A DNA stretch of 64,000 bases, taken from positions 4,579,501-4,643,500 of the forward strand of contig NZ_AP018694.1 of the NCBI RefSeq assembly GCF_009689585.1, read 5' to 3'. This DNA is from Aquipluma nitroreducens (GTDB lineage: Bacteria; Bacteroidota; Bacteroidia; Bacteroidales; Prolixibacteraceae). The translations under genes were made by a program, and so were the position numbers. Positions 55,005-62,514 of this stretch are shown here, one piece after another. The stretch's first letter is position 1, and each line of letters starts with the position of its first letter. The notes beneath the pieces are model-generated. The model ran no database searches. It saw nothing but the letters and a program-made list of their open reading frames with translations, and was not told the origin of the DNA.

Positions 55005-56294
55005 ATGGCAAAGATTAATGCTTTAATTGAGAAGATTGCCAATGGAAAAAATCCATTGTTTCAGGAATTATATGGTGTAAACGAAGTTGTTCTGAAAGAA
55101 CAGGCCGATCGCTATGCCGATTTAATGAATGAATTTAAGAAAGTTTACGGAGCTGATGATGTTTCGTTATTCAGTTCTCCGGGACGTACCGAAATTGGTG
55201 GTAATCATACCGACCACAACTATGGAAGAGTATTGGCTGGCGCTGTGAACCTCGATATGGTTGCAGTTGCTGCTTCAAACGGAACCAACGTTATCCGCAT
55301 CAAATCAGCCGGATATCCGGAATTTCAGGTGGATCTTTCGGAATTGGTTATTGATGAATCAAAATATTATACATCTACTTCGCTGGTGAAGGGTATTTGT
55401 GCCCGGATGAAACAATTGGGTTATGAAATTGGTGGTTTTGATGCCTGCATTGAAGGACGCGTGCCTAAAGGTTCTGGTTTAAGTTCTTCAGCATCGTTCG
55501 AAGTGCTTATTGGAGCTATCATTAATCATTTGTTCAACGATGGCAAAATGAATGCCGTTGAGAATGGAATCATTGGTCAGTGGGCTGAAAACAATTTCTT
55601 CGGAAAACCTTGTGGCTTGATGGACCAGACTGCGTGTTCTGTTGGAGGTTTGATCACCATTGATTTTAAAGATCCTTCGAAACCAATCGTGAAAGAAGTT
55701 GATTTCGACTTTGTTAAAACCGGTTTTGCATTGGTGATTACTGATGTTGCAGGAGGTCACGATGATCCCGCTTCACAGGCAGAGTACGCTTCTTTACCTA
55801 CTGAAATGAAAGCAGTTGCTGCTGAACTTGGTGCTAAAGTTCTTCGGGAAGTTACACTCGAACAGATTGTTGATAAAATTCCTGAAATTCGAAAAGTTAC
55901 CGGCGACCGCGCTATTCTTCGTGCCTATCATTTCCAGGGCGATAATCAGCGTGTTGTTGATCAGGTTGCCGCACTCGAAAACAACGATTTTCAGTCTTTC
56001 CTGAAAATGGTAGTTGAGTCAGGATATAGCTCTTACATGTACAATCAAAATATTTTTGACGTAGTTCATAAAGACGAGCAGGTTGTTTCATTGGCTTTGG
56101 CATTGAGCGAAATGATTTTGAAAGGTAAAGGCGCGTGGCGCGTTCATGGTGGTGGATTTGGTGGAACTATCCAGGCTTTTGTACCACAGGATTTACTTGA
56201 TAAATATGTTGCAACACTTGAACATGTCTATGGCAAAGGAAGTTGTCACAAATTGTTTATTCGTTCAAAAGGATCAATCAGACTTGATTTGTAA
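55005..56294 (+). CDS. galK: Galactokinase
   Basis: 429 aa (longer than E. coli GalK, 382 aa). GHMP kinase signatures: the galactose-binding GRTEIGGNHTDHNYG near residue 60, the P-loop-like PKGSGLSSSASFEVLIGA, and C-terminal HGGGFGGTIQAFVP. It phosphorylates alpha-galactose at C1. It forms an operon with galT (18-bp gap) and probably with the permease downstream. Confidence 0.97.
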   Translation: MAKINALIEKIANGKNPLFQELYGVNEVVLKEQADRYADLMNEFKKVYGADDVSLFSSPGRTEIGGNHTDHNYGRVLAGAVNLDMVAVAASNGTNVIRIKSAGYPEFQVDLSELVIDESKYYTSTSLVKGICARMKQLGYEIGGFDACIEGRVPKGSGLSSSASFEVLIGAIINHLFNDGKMNAVENGIIGQWAENNFFGKPCGLMDQTACSVGGLITIDFKDPSKPIVKEVDFDFVKTGFALVITDVAGGHDDPASQAEYASLPTEMKAVAAELGAKVLREVTLEQIVDKIPEIRKVTGDRAILRAYHFQGDNQRVVDQVAALENNDFQSFLKMVVESGYSSYMYNQNIFDVVHKDEQVVSLALALSEMILKGKGAWRVHGGGFGGTIQAFVPQDLLDKYVATLEHVYGKGSCHKLFIRSKGSIRLDL

Positions 56295-56466
56295 GTATAT
56301 AGTGTTTGCTAGTCTTTCAAATCGAAAAAGTAGTTAGTGTTTGTGTGATAGGATTTTAATGTTTTTTGTACTTCAGGCATAAAATAATAAGTTATTTTGT
56401 GCAAATTCGAATCCTGAATTCACACAAACAATAATTCATCAATTAACAATCAAATCAACTAAAATT

Positions 56467-57756
56467 ATGACTCAAAACAAGAATTACACAGTGCCAATAA
56501 TCATGATGATCATGCTTTTTGGTATGATTTCGTTCGTAACCAACTTGGCAGCCCCAATGGGTATCGTGTTAAAGAGCCAATTTGCAGTAACTAATTTCTT
56601 AGGACTTCTTGGAAATGCAGCCAACTTTATTGCTTATGCTGTAATGGGTATTCCAAGCGGTATCTTACTTCAAAGAATAGGCTACAAGAAAACAGCCTTA
56701 ATTGCTATTGCAGTAGGCTTTGTTGGAGTAGGAATTCAATATCTTTCAGGTTATTCAGGACAGGATTCAGCCTTTGCAGTTTACCTCGGTGGTGCATTTG
56801 TTGCCGGATTTTCAATGTGTTTGTTGAATACAGTAGTTAATCCAATGTTGAACACTCTTGGTGGTGGTGGAAATACAGGTAACCAATTGATTCAGGTTGG
56901 TGGTTCTTTCAACTCAGTAATGGCTACTGCTACTCCTATGATCGTTGGTATTTTGATTGGTGATGCAGCCAAAGCTCAGATTACCAATATTTTCCCATTC
57001 ATGTATGCTGCGATGGCTGTATTTGCTATCGTATTTGTAGTATTATATTTTGTAAATATTCCGGAGCCTCACGCAGAACAATCTTCTGAACCACTGGGAG
57101 ACTTGATGTCAGGAGCCTTAAAGTTCCGTCATTTCATTTTAGGTGCTGTTGGTATTTTTGTTTATGTTGGCGTTGAAGTTGGTACTCCCGGAGTATTAAA
57201 TTATTTCCTCGTTGACCCCGCTACTCCAAATGCATTGAATGCTACTACTGCAGGATTCGTTGCTGGTACTTACTGGTTCCTGATGCTGATTGGCCGTTTG
57301 GTAGGTGCATCAATCGGAGCAAAAGTGTCGAGTAAAACCATGCTTACTTTTGCTTCAGGTTTAGGCTTAGTCCTTGTTCTTGCAGCTATGTTCTCTTCCG
57401 CTTCTACTTTGGTTTCATTACCAGTATTGAAAAGTGTCGATGGTGTAACTTCATTCGGATTGCTGGAAGTGCCGATCAATGCTGCATTCCTTGTATTAGT
57501 GGGACTTTGTACCTCAATTATGTGGGGCGGTATTTTTAATCTTGCTGTTGAAGGTTTAGGAAAATATCTGGCCGCAGCTTCAGGTATTTTCATGGTCATG
57601 GTTTGCGGTGGAGGTATTCTTCCTGCACTTCAGGGTTGGGTAGCCGATTTCGCTGGGTATATGCCTAGCTATTGGGTAATTGTTGCTGGCCTTGCCTATT
57701 TGCTGTTCTATGCTTTAATCGGAAGCAAGAATGTAAACAAAGATATTGCAGTTTAA
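56467..57756 (+). CDS. MFS sugar permease (FucP/GluP-like) of the galactose module
   Basis: 429 aa with about 12 TM helices. Motifs of the FucP-like branch: AVMGIPSGILLQRIGYKKTALIAI (MFS loop 2-3 with the RxGxK pattern), GFSMCLLNTVVNPMLNTLGGGGNTGNQLIQVGGSFNS (family hallmark) and CGGGILPALQGWVADF. It is likely a proton symporter for galactose or glucose. A strong GCAA-loop terminator follows 26 bp after the stop. Confidence 0.9.
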   Translation: MTQNKNYTVPIIMMIMLFGMISFVTNLAAPMGIVLKSQFAVTNFLGLLGNAANFIAYAVMGIPSGILLQRIGYKKTALIAIAVGFVGVGIQYLSGYSGQDSAFAVYLGGAFVAGFSMCLLNTVVNPMLNTLGGGGNTGNQLIQVGGSFNSVMATATPMIVGILIGDAAKAQITNIFPFMYAAMAVFAIVFVVLYFVNIPEPHAEQSSEPLGDLMSGALKFRHFILGAVGIFVYVGVEVGTPGVLNYFLVDPATPNALNATTAGFVAGTYWFLMLIGRLVGASIGAKVSSKTMLTFASGLGLVLVLAAMFSSASTLVSLPVLKSVDGVTSFGLLEVPINAAFLVLVGLCTSIMWGGIFNLAVEGLGKYLAAASGIFMVMVCGGGILPALQGWVADFAGYMPSYWVIVAGLAYLLFYALIGSKNVNKDIAV

Positions 57757-57781
57757 AAGTTTGCTTTCTTAATCAAATACG

Positions 57782-57815
57782 AAAGAAGGGCCAGCAATGG
57801 TCCTTCTTTTTTTTT
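57782..57815 (+). terminator. Terminator after the galactose permease
   Basis: A 12-bp stem (57782-57793 with 57798-57809, one G-T pair) with loop GCAA (a GNRA tetraloop), followed by a long T-run. It closes the galT-galK-permease transcript. Confidence 0.85.
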
Positions 57816-57864
57816 GTTAAAAAAATGTTTTCCAGCAGAAAAGCGTAATAAGTACACTTTATTT

Positions 57865-57889
57865 TATAAAAGTAAAAAATACTTTTATA
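57865..57889. promoter_or_regulatory. Palindromic operator-like site before the Nudix regulator
   Basis: TATAAAAGTA (57865-57874), five A, then TACTTTTATA (57880-57889): perfect 10-bp arms. It is 31 bp before the ATG of the Nudix-type regulator, so autoregulation is a natural hypothesis. Confidence 0.65.
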
Positions 57890-57920
57890 TTTTAGCTGCA
57901 TATAATCTTGATAGATTTTT

Positions 57921-58601
57921 ATGGAATTGTATAAAATACATCCGCAACACTATGTTGCAGTTGATTGTGTTATAATGGGTTATCAGGATGAAGAAATTAA
58001 ACTTTTACTTTATCCCAGAAGCTTTGAACCATACAAAGGTAAATGGTCGCTGTTGGGCGGATTTGTTCAGGATGATGAATCGGCAGATAATGCAGCTGCT
58101 CGGATATTGAAACAGACAACCGGGTTGGAGCAAATTTTTCTGGAGCAGGTCGCATCCTTTTCTGTTCCCAATCGTGATCCTGAGGCTCGGGTAATTAGTC
58201 TGGCTTATTATGCTTTAATCCGGATCGATCTGCACGATGAAGAACGGGTAAAAGAAAACGGTGCCTACTGGATCTCGATCAGTAAGTTGCCAAACCTGAT
58301 CTTTGACCATCAGGAAATGTTCGAAAAGGCGTTGATCAAGCTGCAGCAAAAAGCCGGGTATAGTTTAATTGGTACTGAATTATTGCCTGAAATGTTTACT
58401 CTGATTCAGCTTCGCAAATTATATGAGGCTCTTTTTCAGCGCGAATTTGACCCGGGGAATTTCAGGAAGAAAATTTTATCGCTTGGTGTTCTTGAAAAGC
58501 TCGAACTGAAAGATGTTTCAGAATCAAAAAAAGGTGCTTTCTATTACAAAGTCAAAAATAACATTGATGAAGTTGGAAAAGACAGGATCGTTAAGTTTTA
58601 G
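57921..58601 (+). CDS. Nudix-fold transcriptional regulator (NrtR/AraR-like), catalytically degenerate
   Basis: 226 aa. Residues about 10-140 are a Nudix domain, and the C-terminal part (about 155-220, LPEMFTLIQLRKLYEALFQREFDPGNFRKKILSLGVLEKL) is the winged helix of the NrtR/AraR-type regulators. The Nudix box reads GGFVQDDESADNAAARILKQ: the G and the first Glu and Arg positions are kept, but the catalytic REUxEE Glu residues are I, Q and T, so hydrolysis is unlikely and ligand sensing likely. A related Nudix regulator controls arabinose genes in Bacteroides. Located just upstream of a sodium/sugar symporter, it probably controls that gene and itself. Confidence 0.85.
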   Translation: MELYKIHPQHYVAVDCVIMGYQDEEIKLLLYPRSFEPYKGKWSLLGGFVQDDESADNAAARILKQTTGLEQIFLEQVASFSVPNRDPEARVISLAYYALIRIDLHDEERVKENGAYWISISKLPNLIFDHQEMFEKALIKLQQKAGYSLIGTELLPEMFTLIQLRKLYEALFQREFDPGNFRKKILSLGVLEKLELKDVSESKKGAFYYKVKNNIDEVGKDRIVKF

Positions 58602-58651
58602 AAAAATTGAAATTCACAATTACTTAAATATAACAATCTAAATCTCAATTT

Positions 58652-60397
58652 ATGAATTGGAGTTCACATGAATTTATTTGGCTCGACTGGACTATTATGG
58701 CAGTTGGGATTTTGGCCGTATCGTGGGCTGTATGGCGTTCGATACAAAAAGACAAACGATTGCAACAGGGAGCCGACAGCGAAGATTATCTGTTTGGTAA
58801 AGGCGAACCCTGGTATATCATTGGTGCAGCTATTTTTGCTGCAAATATCGGCTCAGAACACCTTGTTGGACTTGCAGGCACAGGTGCAAACGCAGGTGTA
58901 GGTATGGCGCACTGGGAGATGCAAGGCTGGATGATACTTATCCTAGGCTGGCTCTTTGTCCCGTTTTATCAATTGATGAACAATAAATTGGGGAAAATTA
59001 TTACCATGCCCGACTTCCTCAAGAACCGCTACACTCCTCGTACTGGCTCGTGGCTATCGATTATTACACTTATAGCTTATGTATTGACCAAAGTGAGTGT
59101 AACCGCGTTTACCGGTGGTATCTTCATGGAAAGTCTTCTTGGATTACCTTTCTGGTACGGAGCAATCGGATTAATCGTATTAACAGGTATTTTTACCGTT
59201 CTGGGTGGAATGAAGGGTGTGATGACACTGTCAGCCATTCAAACTCCGATCCTTATCATTGGTTCATTCCTTGTGCTTTTCCTTGGATTGTCAGCGCTCG
59301 GCGACGGCAGTATTGCTCATGGCTGGACCGCAATGATTGACTATTCCAAAACCCTGGGCAAAGGAGCTGATGGCGTTGCTTATGGCACAAACCACATGTT
59401 CCACTTTGAAACGGGTGACCCGCTGTATGACGAGTATCCCGGTTTTTGGGTATTTATCGGAGCAACAATTATCGGTTTTTGGTATTGGGCTACCGATCAA
59501 CACATCGTTCAACGTGTACTCGGACAACAAAAAGGCGAGTCTAACGAAGTTGTGATGAAGCGTGCGCGCAGAGGGACTATTGCTGCAGGTTATTTCAAAT
59601 TGTTGCCTGTATTTATGTTTTTGATTCCTGGTATGGTAGCGGCTGCATTAGCTGCACGTCCTGATAGCGGTTTTACGTTAGAAAATCCGGATACAGCATT
59701 TGGTTCAATGGTTAAGTTTGTATTGCCGGCTGGTGTGAAAGGTATCGTTACCATAGGCTTTATATCTGCATTGGTTGCTTCATTGGCAGCATTCTTCAAC
59801 TCTTGTGCTACCTTGTATACCGAAGACTTTTATAAACCTATGTTTAAAGGCAAAACCGAAGCAAGATACGTTTTGGTAGGTCGTATTGCAACAATTGTAG
59901 TAGTATTCCTTGGTATCGCATGGATACCAGTTATGATGAGTCTCGGCAGTCTTTACAGCTATTTGCAAGGCATTCAATCGTTGCTGGCTCCTGCGATGGT
60001 AGCCGTATTTGTAATGGGTATATTTTCTAAACGAATTACGCCCAAGGCTGGCGAAGCAGGTTTAATTGTAGGCTTCCTTATTGGTATGGCACGTTTGCTG
60101 ACCAACATCTTTACAAACACAGGGAAAGATGTCATGACAGGCTGGTACTGGGAATCCACCAGATGGTTCTGGCATACAAACTGGCTTATCTTTGAAATCT
60201 GGCTACTTGTCTTCATCATGTTGTTCATGGTTGCAGTGTCGTTTGTTACTGCTAAACCTACCTCTAAGCAGGTCGAGTTTATTACTTTCACCGACGACTA
60301 TAAAACGATTATCAGGAGTAGTTGGAACAAGTGGGATGTAATTGCTTCGTTAGGTGTTGTTTTGGCCTGCTCTTTATTCTATATGTATTTCTTGTAG
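58652..60397 (+). CDS. Sodium/sugar symporter (SSS/SGLT family)
   Basis: 581 aa with about 14 TM segments. SSS motifs are visible: FAANIGSEHLVGLAGTGANAGV in TM1-2 (sodium site region), GFWYWATDQHIVQRVLG around residue 275 and GFISALVASLAAFFNSCATLYTEDFY around residue 370. These match bacterial SGLT-type transporters. It imports a sugar (galactose, glucose or similar) with sodium. It follows the Nudix regulator by 50 bp. Confidence 0.92.
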   Translation: MNWSSHEFIWLDWTIMAVGILAVSWAVWRSIQKDKRLQQGADSEDYLFGKGEPWYIIGAAIFAANIGSEHLVGLAGTGANAGVGMAHWEMQGWMILILGWLFVPFYQLMNNKLGKIITMPDFLKNRYTPRTGSWLSIITLIAYVLTKVSVTAFTGGIFMESLLGLPFWYGAIGLIVLTGIFTVLGGMKGVMTLSAIQTPILIIGSFLVLFLGLSALGDGSIAHGWTAMIDYSKTLGKGADGVAYGTNHMFHFETGDPLYDEYPGFWVFIGATIIGFWYWATDQHIVQRVLGQQKGESNEVVMKRARRGTIAAGYFKLLPVFMFLIPGMVAAALAARPDSGFTLENPDTAFGSMVKFVLPAGVKGIVTIGFISALVASLAAFFNSCATLYTEDFYKPMFKGKTEARYVLVGRIATIVVVFLGIAWIPVMMSLGSLYSYLQGIQSLLAPAMVAVFVMGIFSKRITPKAGEAGLIVGFLIGMARLLTNIFTNTGKDVMTGWYWESTRWFWHTNWLIFEIWLLVFIMLFMVAVSFVTAKPTSKQVEFITFTDDYKTIIRSSWNKWDVIASLGVVLACSLFYMYFL

Positions 60398-60452
60398 AAA
60401 AATTGGACAAAGCTTATTTCAAGCTTGAAACATATTTTGTGAAAATTTAATT

Positions 60453-60485
60453 AAATTGCCCGAATAAACTATTCGGGCAATTTTG
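60453..60485 (+). terminator. Terminator directly before the phosphatase start
   Basis: AAATTGCCCGAAT (60453-60465) pairs with ATTCGGGCAATTT (60471-60483), 13 bp, loop AAACT. It ends 4 bp before the ATG at 60488. Confidence 0.75.
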
Positions 60486-60487
60486 TT

Positions 60488-61411
60488 ATGTACGACATTA
60501 TAGGAGATGTTCACGGATATGTGGATCAGCTGAAGAGTTTACTGGCTAAGTTAGGTTACCAACTCATTAATGGTTGCTATACTCATGCAACTCGTAAAGC
60601 CGTATTTGTTGGCGATTTCATTAATCGTGGACCCAAAATAAGGGAAACTATCATTTTAATCAGAAGGATGGTTGAGGCTGGAACGGCTTATGCTATTTTG
60701 GGAAACCATGAAATGTACGCTATACTTTATTATTTACGCGATACTGAAGGTAAATATTATAAAAAACGGATTCCCAAATATCAATTGCAGATTAATCAGA
60801 CGCTTGATGAGTTTGTTACCTGTAAAGACGAATTTAAAAGTCACCTGAAATGGTTTAGAACATTGCCTATGTTTCTCGATTTTGGTGCGATCAGGATCGT
60901 TCATGCATGCTGGCAGAAGGATAACATCAAAGAACTCAAGGGTGCATTAAATGAACCTAAAATAAGTAAAACGATTTTACGTGAAATTGCTTTGAATGAG
61001 ACTTCATTTGCCCAGTGTTTTTGGGAAACCTGCAAAGGGATTGATTTCCAGGTTCCTAAAAATCTGCTGATTTTTGATGATGATGGCAGACCGCATCGTT
61101 CATTTCGTATGAAATGGTGGGATAATCCGGAAGGAAAGACTTTTAAAGAAATTTCAATGGAAAGCCGCTTTGAACTTCCAGCTTATACCATTCCGCCTGA
61201 AATTGTAAAATTCAGGACTCCTTATCCTGAAAATGATCCAATTGTTTTCTTTGGACATTACAGTTTGGTTGAGGGTTACGGAATATTGAAAGATAATGTT
61301 TGTTGTGTTGATTCTGGCGTGTCCAGAAACGGTAAATTGTTGGCTTACAGATGGAGTGGAGAGTTGAAATTGAATCAGTCGAATTTTGTAATGGTAGAAG
61401 GCGCTGTTTAA
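60488..61411 (+). CDS. PPP-family metallophosphoesterase
   Basis: 307 aa, cytosolic. The two-metal phosphatase motifs are complete: GDVHGY at residues 6-11, GDFINRGP, GNHE (ILGNHEMYA), VHACW and GHYS near the C-terminus (FFGHYSLVEGYGILKDNVCCVDSG). It belongs to the Ser/Thr phosphatase / diadenosine-tetraphosphatase-like group; the substrate is unknown. The start is certain because the first motif begins at residue 6, yet a terminator hairpin abuts the start codon. Confidence 0.85.
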   Translation: MYDIIGDVHGYVDQLKSLLAKLGYQLINGCYTHATRKAVFVGDFINRGPKIRETIILIRRMVEAGTAYAILGNHEMYAILYYLRDTEGKYYKKRIPKYQLQINQTLDEFVTCKDEFKSHLKWFRTLPMFLDFGAIRIVHACWQKDNIKELKGALNEPKISKTILREIALNETSFAQCFWETCKGIDFQVPKNLLIFDDDGRPHRSFRMKWWDNPEGKTFKEISMESRFELPAYTIPPEIVKFRTPYPENDPIVFFGHYSLVEGYGILKDNVCCVDSGVSRNGKLLAYRWSGELKLNQSNFVMVEGAV

Positions 61412-61623
61412 TTTGATTGATATTCAGTGTTTTATAAAATTGTTGTTTTGATTGAAAAGTATGTGATTTTTTTCATTTGCCCTATTGCAGGGAAAGAAAG
61501 AAAGGCTATATTTGCAAAGCCTTTTGAGAAACGGATTTCAGGAGGTTTGTTCTTAAAAAGTGTTGTAAATTTTGTAAAAAAACAGCTTGATTTATTTCAA
61601 ATCAGGTCTCGAAAAAATACTCT

Positions 61624-61697
61624 GGTGCGGTAGTTCAGTCGGTTAGAATATCGGCCTGTCACGCCGAGGGTCGCGGGTTCGAGTCCCGTCCGCACCG
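61624..61697 (+). tRNA. tRNA-Asp (GTC), copy 1
   Basis: 74-nt cloverleaf: acceptor GGTGCGG/CCGCACC, D-arm region GTTCAGTCGGTTAGAA, anticodon arm GGCCTGTCACGCC with anticodon GTC, T-arm GCGGGTTCGAGTCCCGT, discriminator G. CCA is not encoded. A second identical gene is 75 bp downstream. Confidence 0.96.
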
Positions 61698-61771
61698 CCC
61701 TCTCAAAATTTACACTACAAAAAGAAATAAGTGGTTATAATCAACCATGAAATTTAATAATACTGAAAATT

Positions 61772-61845
61772 GGTGCGGTAGTTCAGTCGGTTAGAATATC
61801 GGCCTGTCACGCCGAGGGTCGCGGGTTCGAGTCCCGTCCGCACCG
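61772..61845 (+). tRNA. tRNA-Asp (GTC), copy 2
   Basis: Identical to copy 1 over 74 nt. Followed directly by the terminator hairpin at 61847-61876. A damaged 3' copy of this gene and terminator occurs at 62203-62291, beyond the GIY-YIG gene. Confidence 0.96.
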
Positions 61846-61846
61846 C

Positions 61847-61876
61847 AAAAAAGCTTCAAGAAATTGAGGCTTTTTT
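61847..61876 (+). terminator. Terminator of the tRNA-Asp pair
   Basis: AAAAAAGCTTCA pairs with TGAGGCTTTTTT (loop AGAAAT, one G-T pair). An exact repeat of this sequence lies at 62262-62291. Confidence 0.8.
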
Positions 61877-61931
61877 CGTTTTATGACAATTTTACATTAA
61901 AAATTGTTTCCTTTAGGTAAATCATGTTCTC

Positions 61932-62204
61932 ATGTTTTACTCCTATATTCTACAAAGTGAAATTGACAATAGCTATTATATTGGGCATTCGTCTGATATT
62001 AAAAAGAGGTTGGAATATCACAACCAAGGGCTATCTGCATACACATCAAAGAAGATTCCATGGAAACTTGTTTATATTGAGATTTTTCAGACTAAAAAAG
62101 AGGCAACCCAACGTGAATTATTTTTAAAACGGCAACGCAACCATTCTTTCTATGAACGATTGATTTCTAGTGAATCTAATAAAATTCATCAAATGGATAA
62201 TTAA
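61932..62204 (+). CDS. GIY-YIG family nuclease-like small protein
   Basis: 90 aa. Core motifs: SYIL at residues 4-7 and YYIG at 15-18 (GIY...YIG equivalent), Arg in KKRLEYHNQG, and Glu in ATQRELFLKRQRN. The single-domain size matches the UPF0213/GIY-YIG group common in Bacteroidota, often found beside RNA genes. It could be an endonuclease of a minimal homing or invasion cassette. The last bases of its stop codon are also the first bases of a partial tRNA-Asp copy, which places its 3' end exactly on a junction. Confidence 0.85.
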   Translation: MFYSYILQSEIDNSYYIGHSSDIKKRLEYHNQGLSAYTSKKIPWKLVYIEIFQTKKEATQRELFLKRQRNHSFYERLISSESNKIHQMDN

Positions 62205-62260
62205 TATCGGCCTGTCACGCCGAGGGTCGCGGGTTTCCCGAAGGCTCGGGATCCGCACCG
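62203..62260 (+). pseudogene. Truncated tRNA-Asp remnant with an altered T-arm
   Basis: From base 62203 the sequence AATATCGGCCTGTCACGCC then GAGGGTCGCGGGTT equals tRNA-Asp from about position 25 on. The T-arm is disrupted by TCCCGAAGGCTCGGGA (62235-62250 area), and the acceptor end CCGCACCG is kept. The 5' 24 nt are absent, so it cannot form a tRNA. It is followed by an exact copy of the tRNA terminator (62262-62291). Confidence 0.85.
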
Positions 62261-62261
62261 C

Positions 62262-62291
62262 AAAAAAGCTTCAAGAAATTGAGGCTTTTTT
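62262..62291 (+). terminator. Second copy of the tRNA-Asp terminator
   Basis: Same hairpin as 61847-61876, with about 39 bp of identity including the following TCGTTTTAT. It ends the GIY-YIG transcript. Confidence 0.75.
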
Positions 62292-62310
62292 CGTTTTATC
62301 ACTATCGAAT

Positions 62311-62340
62311 GTTTTATATTGAATTTGTTCAATATAAAAC
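62311..62340. repeat. Perfect palindrome
   Basis: GTTTTATATTGAA (62311-62323), TTTG, TTCAATATAAAAC (62328-62340): 13-bp perfect arms. Confidence 0.8.
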
Positions 62341-62430
62341 TCTGATTAACGGATAGCGAAAATTCAAAATAGATTTAAAATTTCAGCACGCCATGACATA
62401 ACGCAAACTATCCGCAATCAGAGTTTATAT
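62333..62430. repeat. Long imperfect inverted repeat overlapping the palindrome
   Basis: Arms around 62333-62356 and 62408-62430 (AAACTCTGATTAACGGATAG against CTATCCGCAATCAGAGTTT), about 20 bp with two mismatches, enclosing about 50 bp. No ORF is inside. No other content is seen between 62292 and 62514. Confidence 0.75.
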
Positions 62431-62514
62431 CTTTTTCTTTCGACTGTTTTTGCTAGTCTTGGTATATAAACAACTACATCACGGACTTGTTTTAAGGGCG
62501 TAAAAATTGATAGG

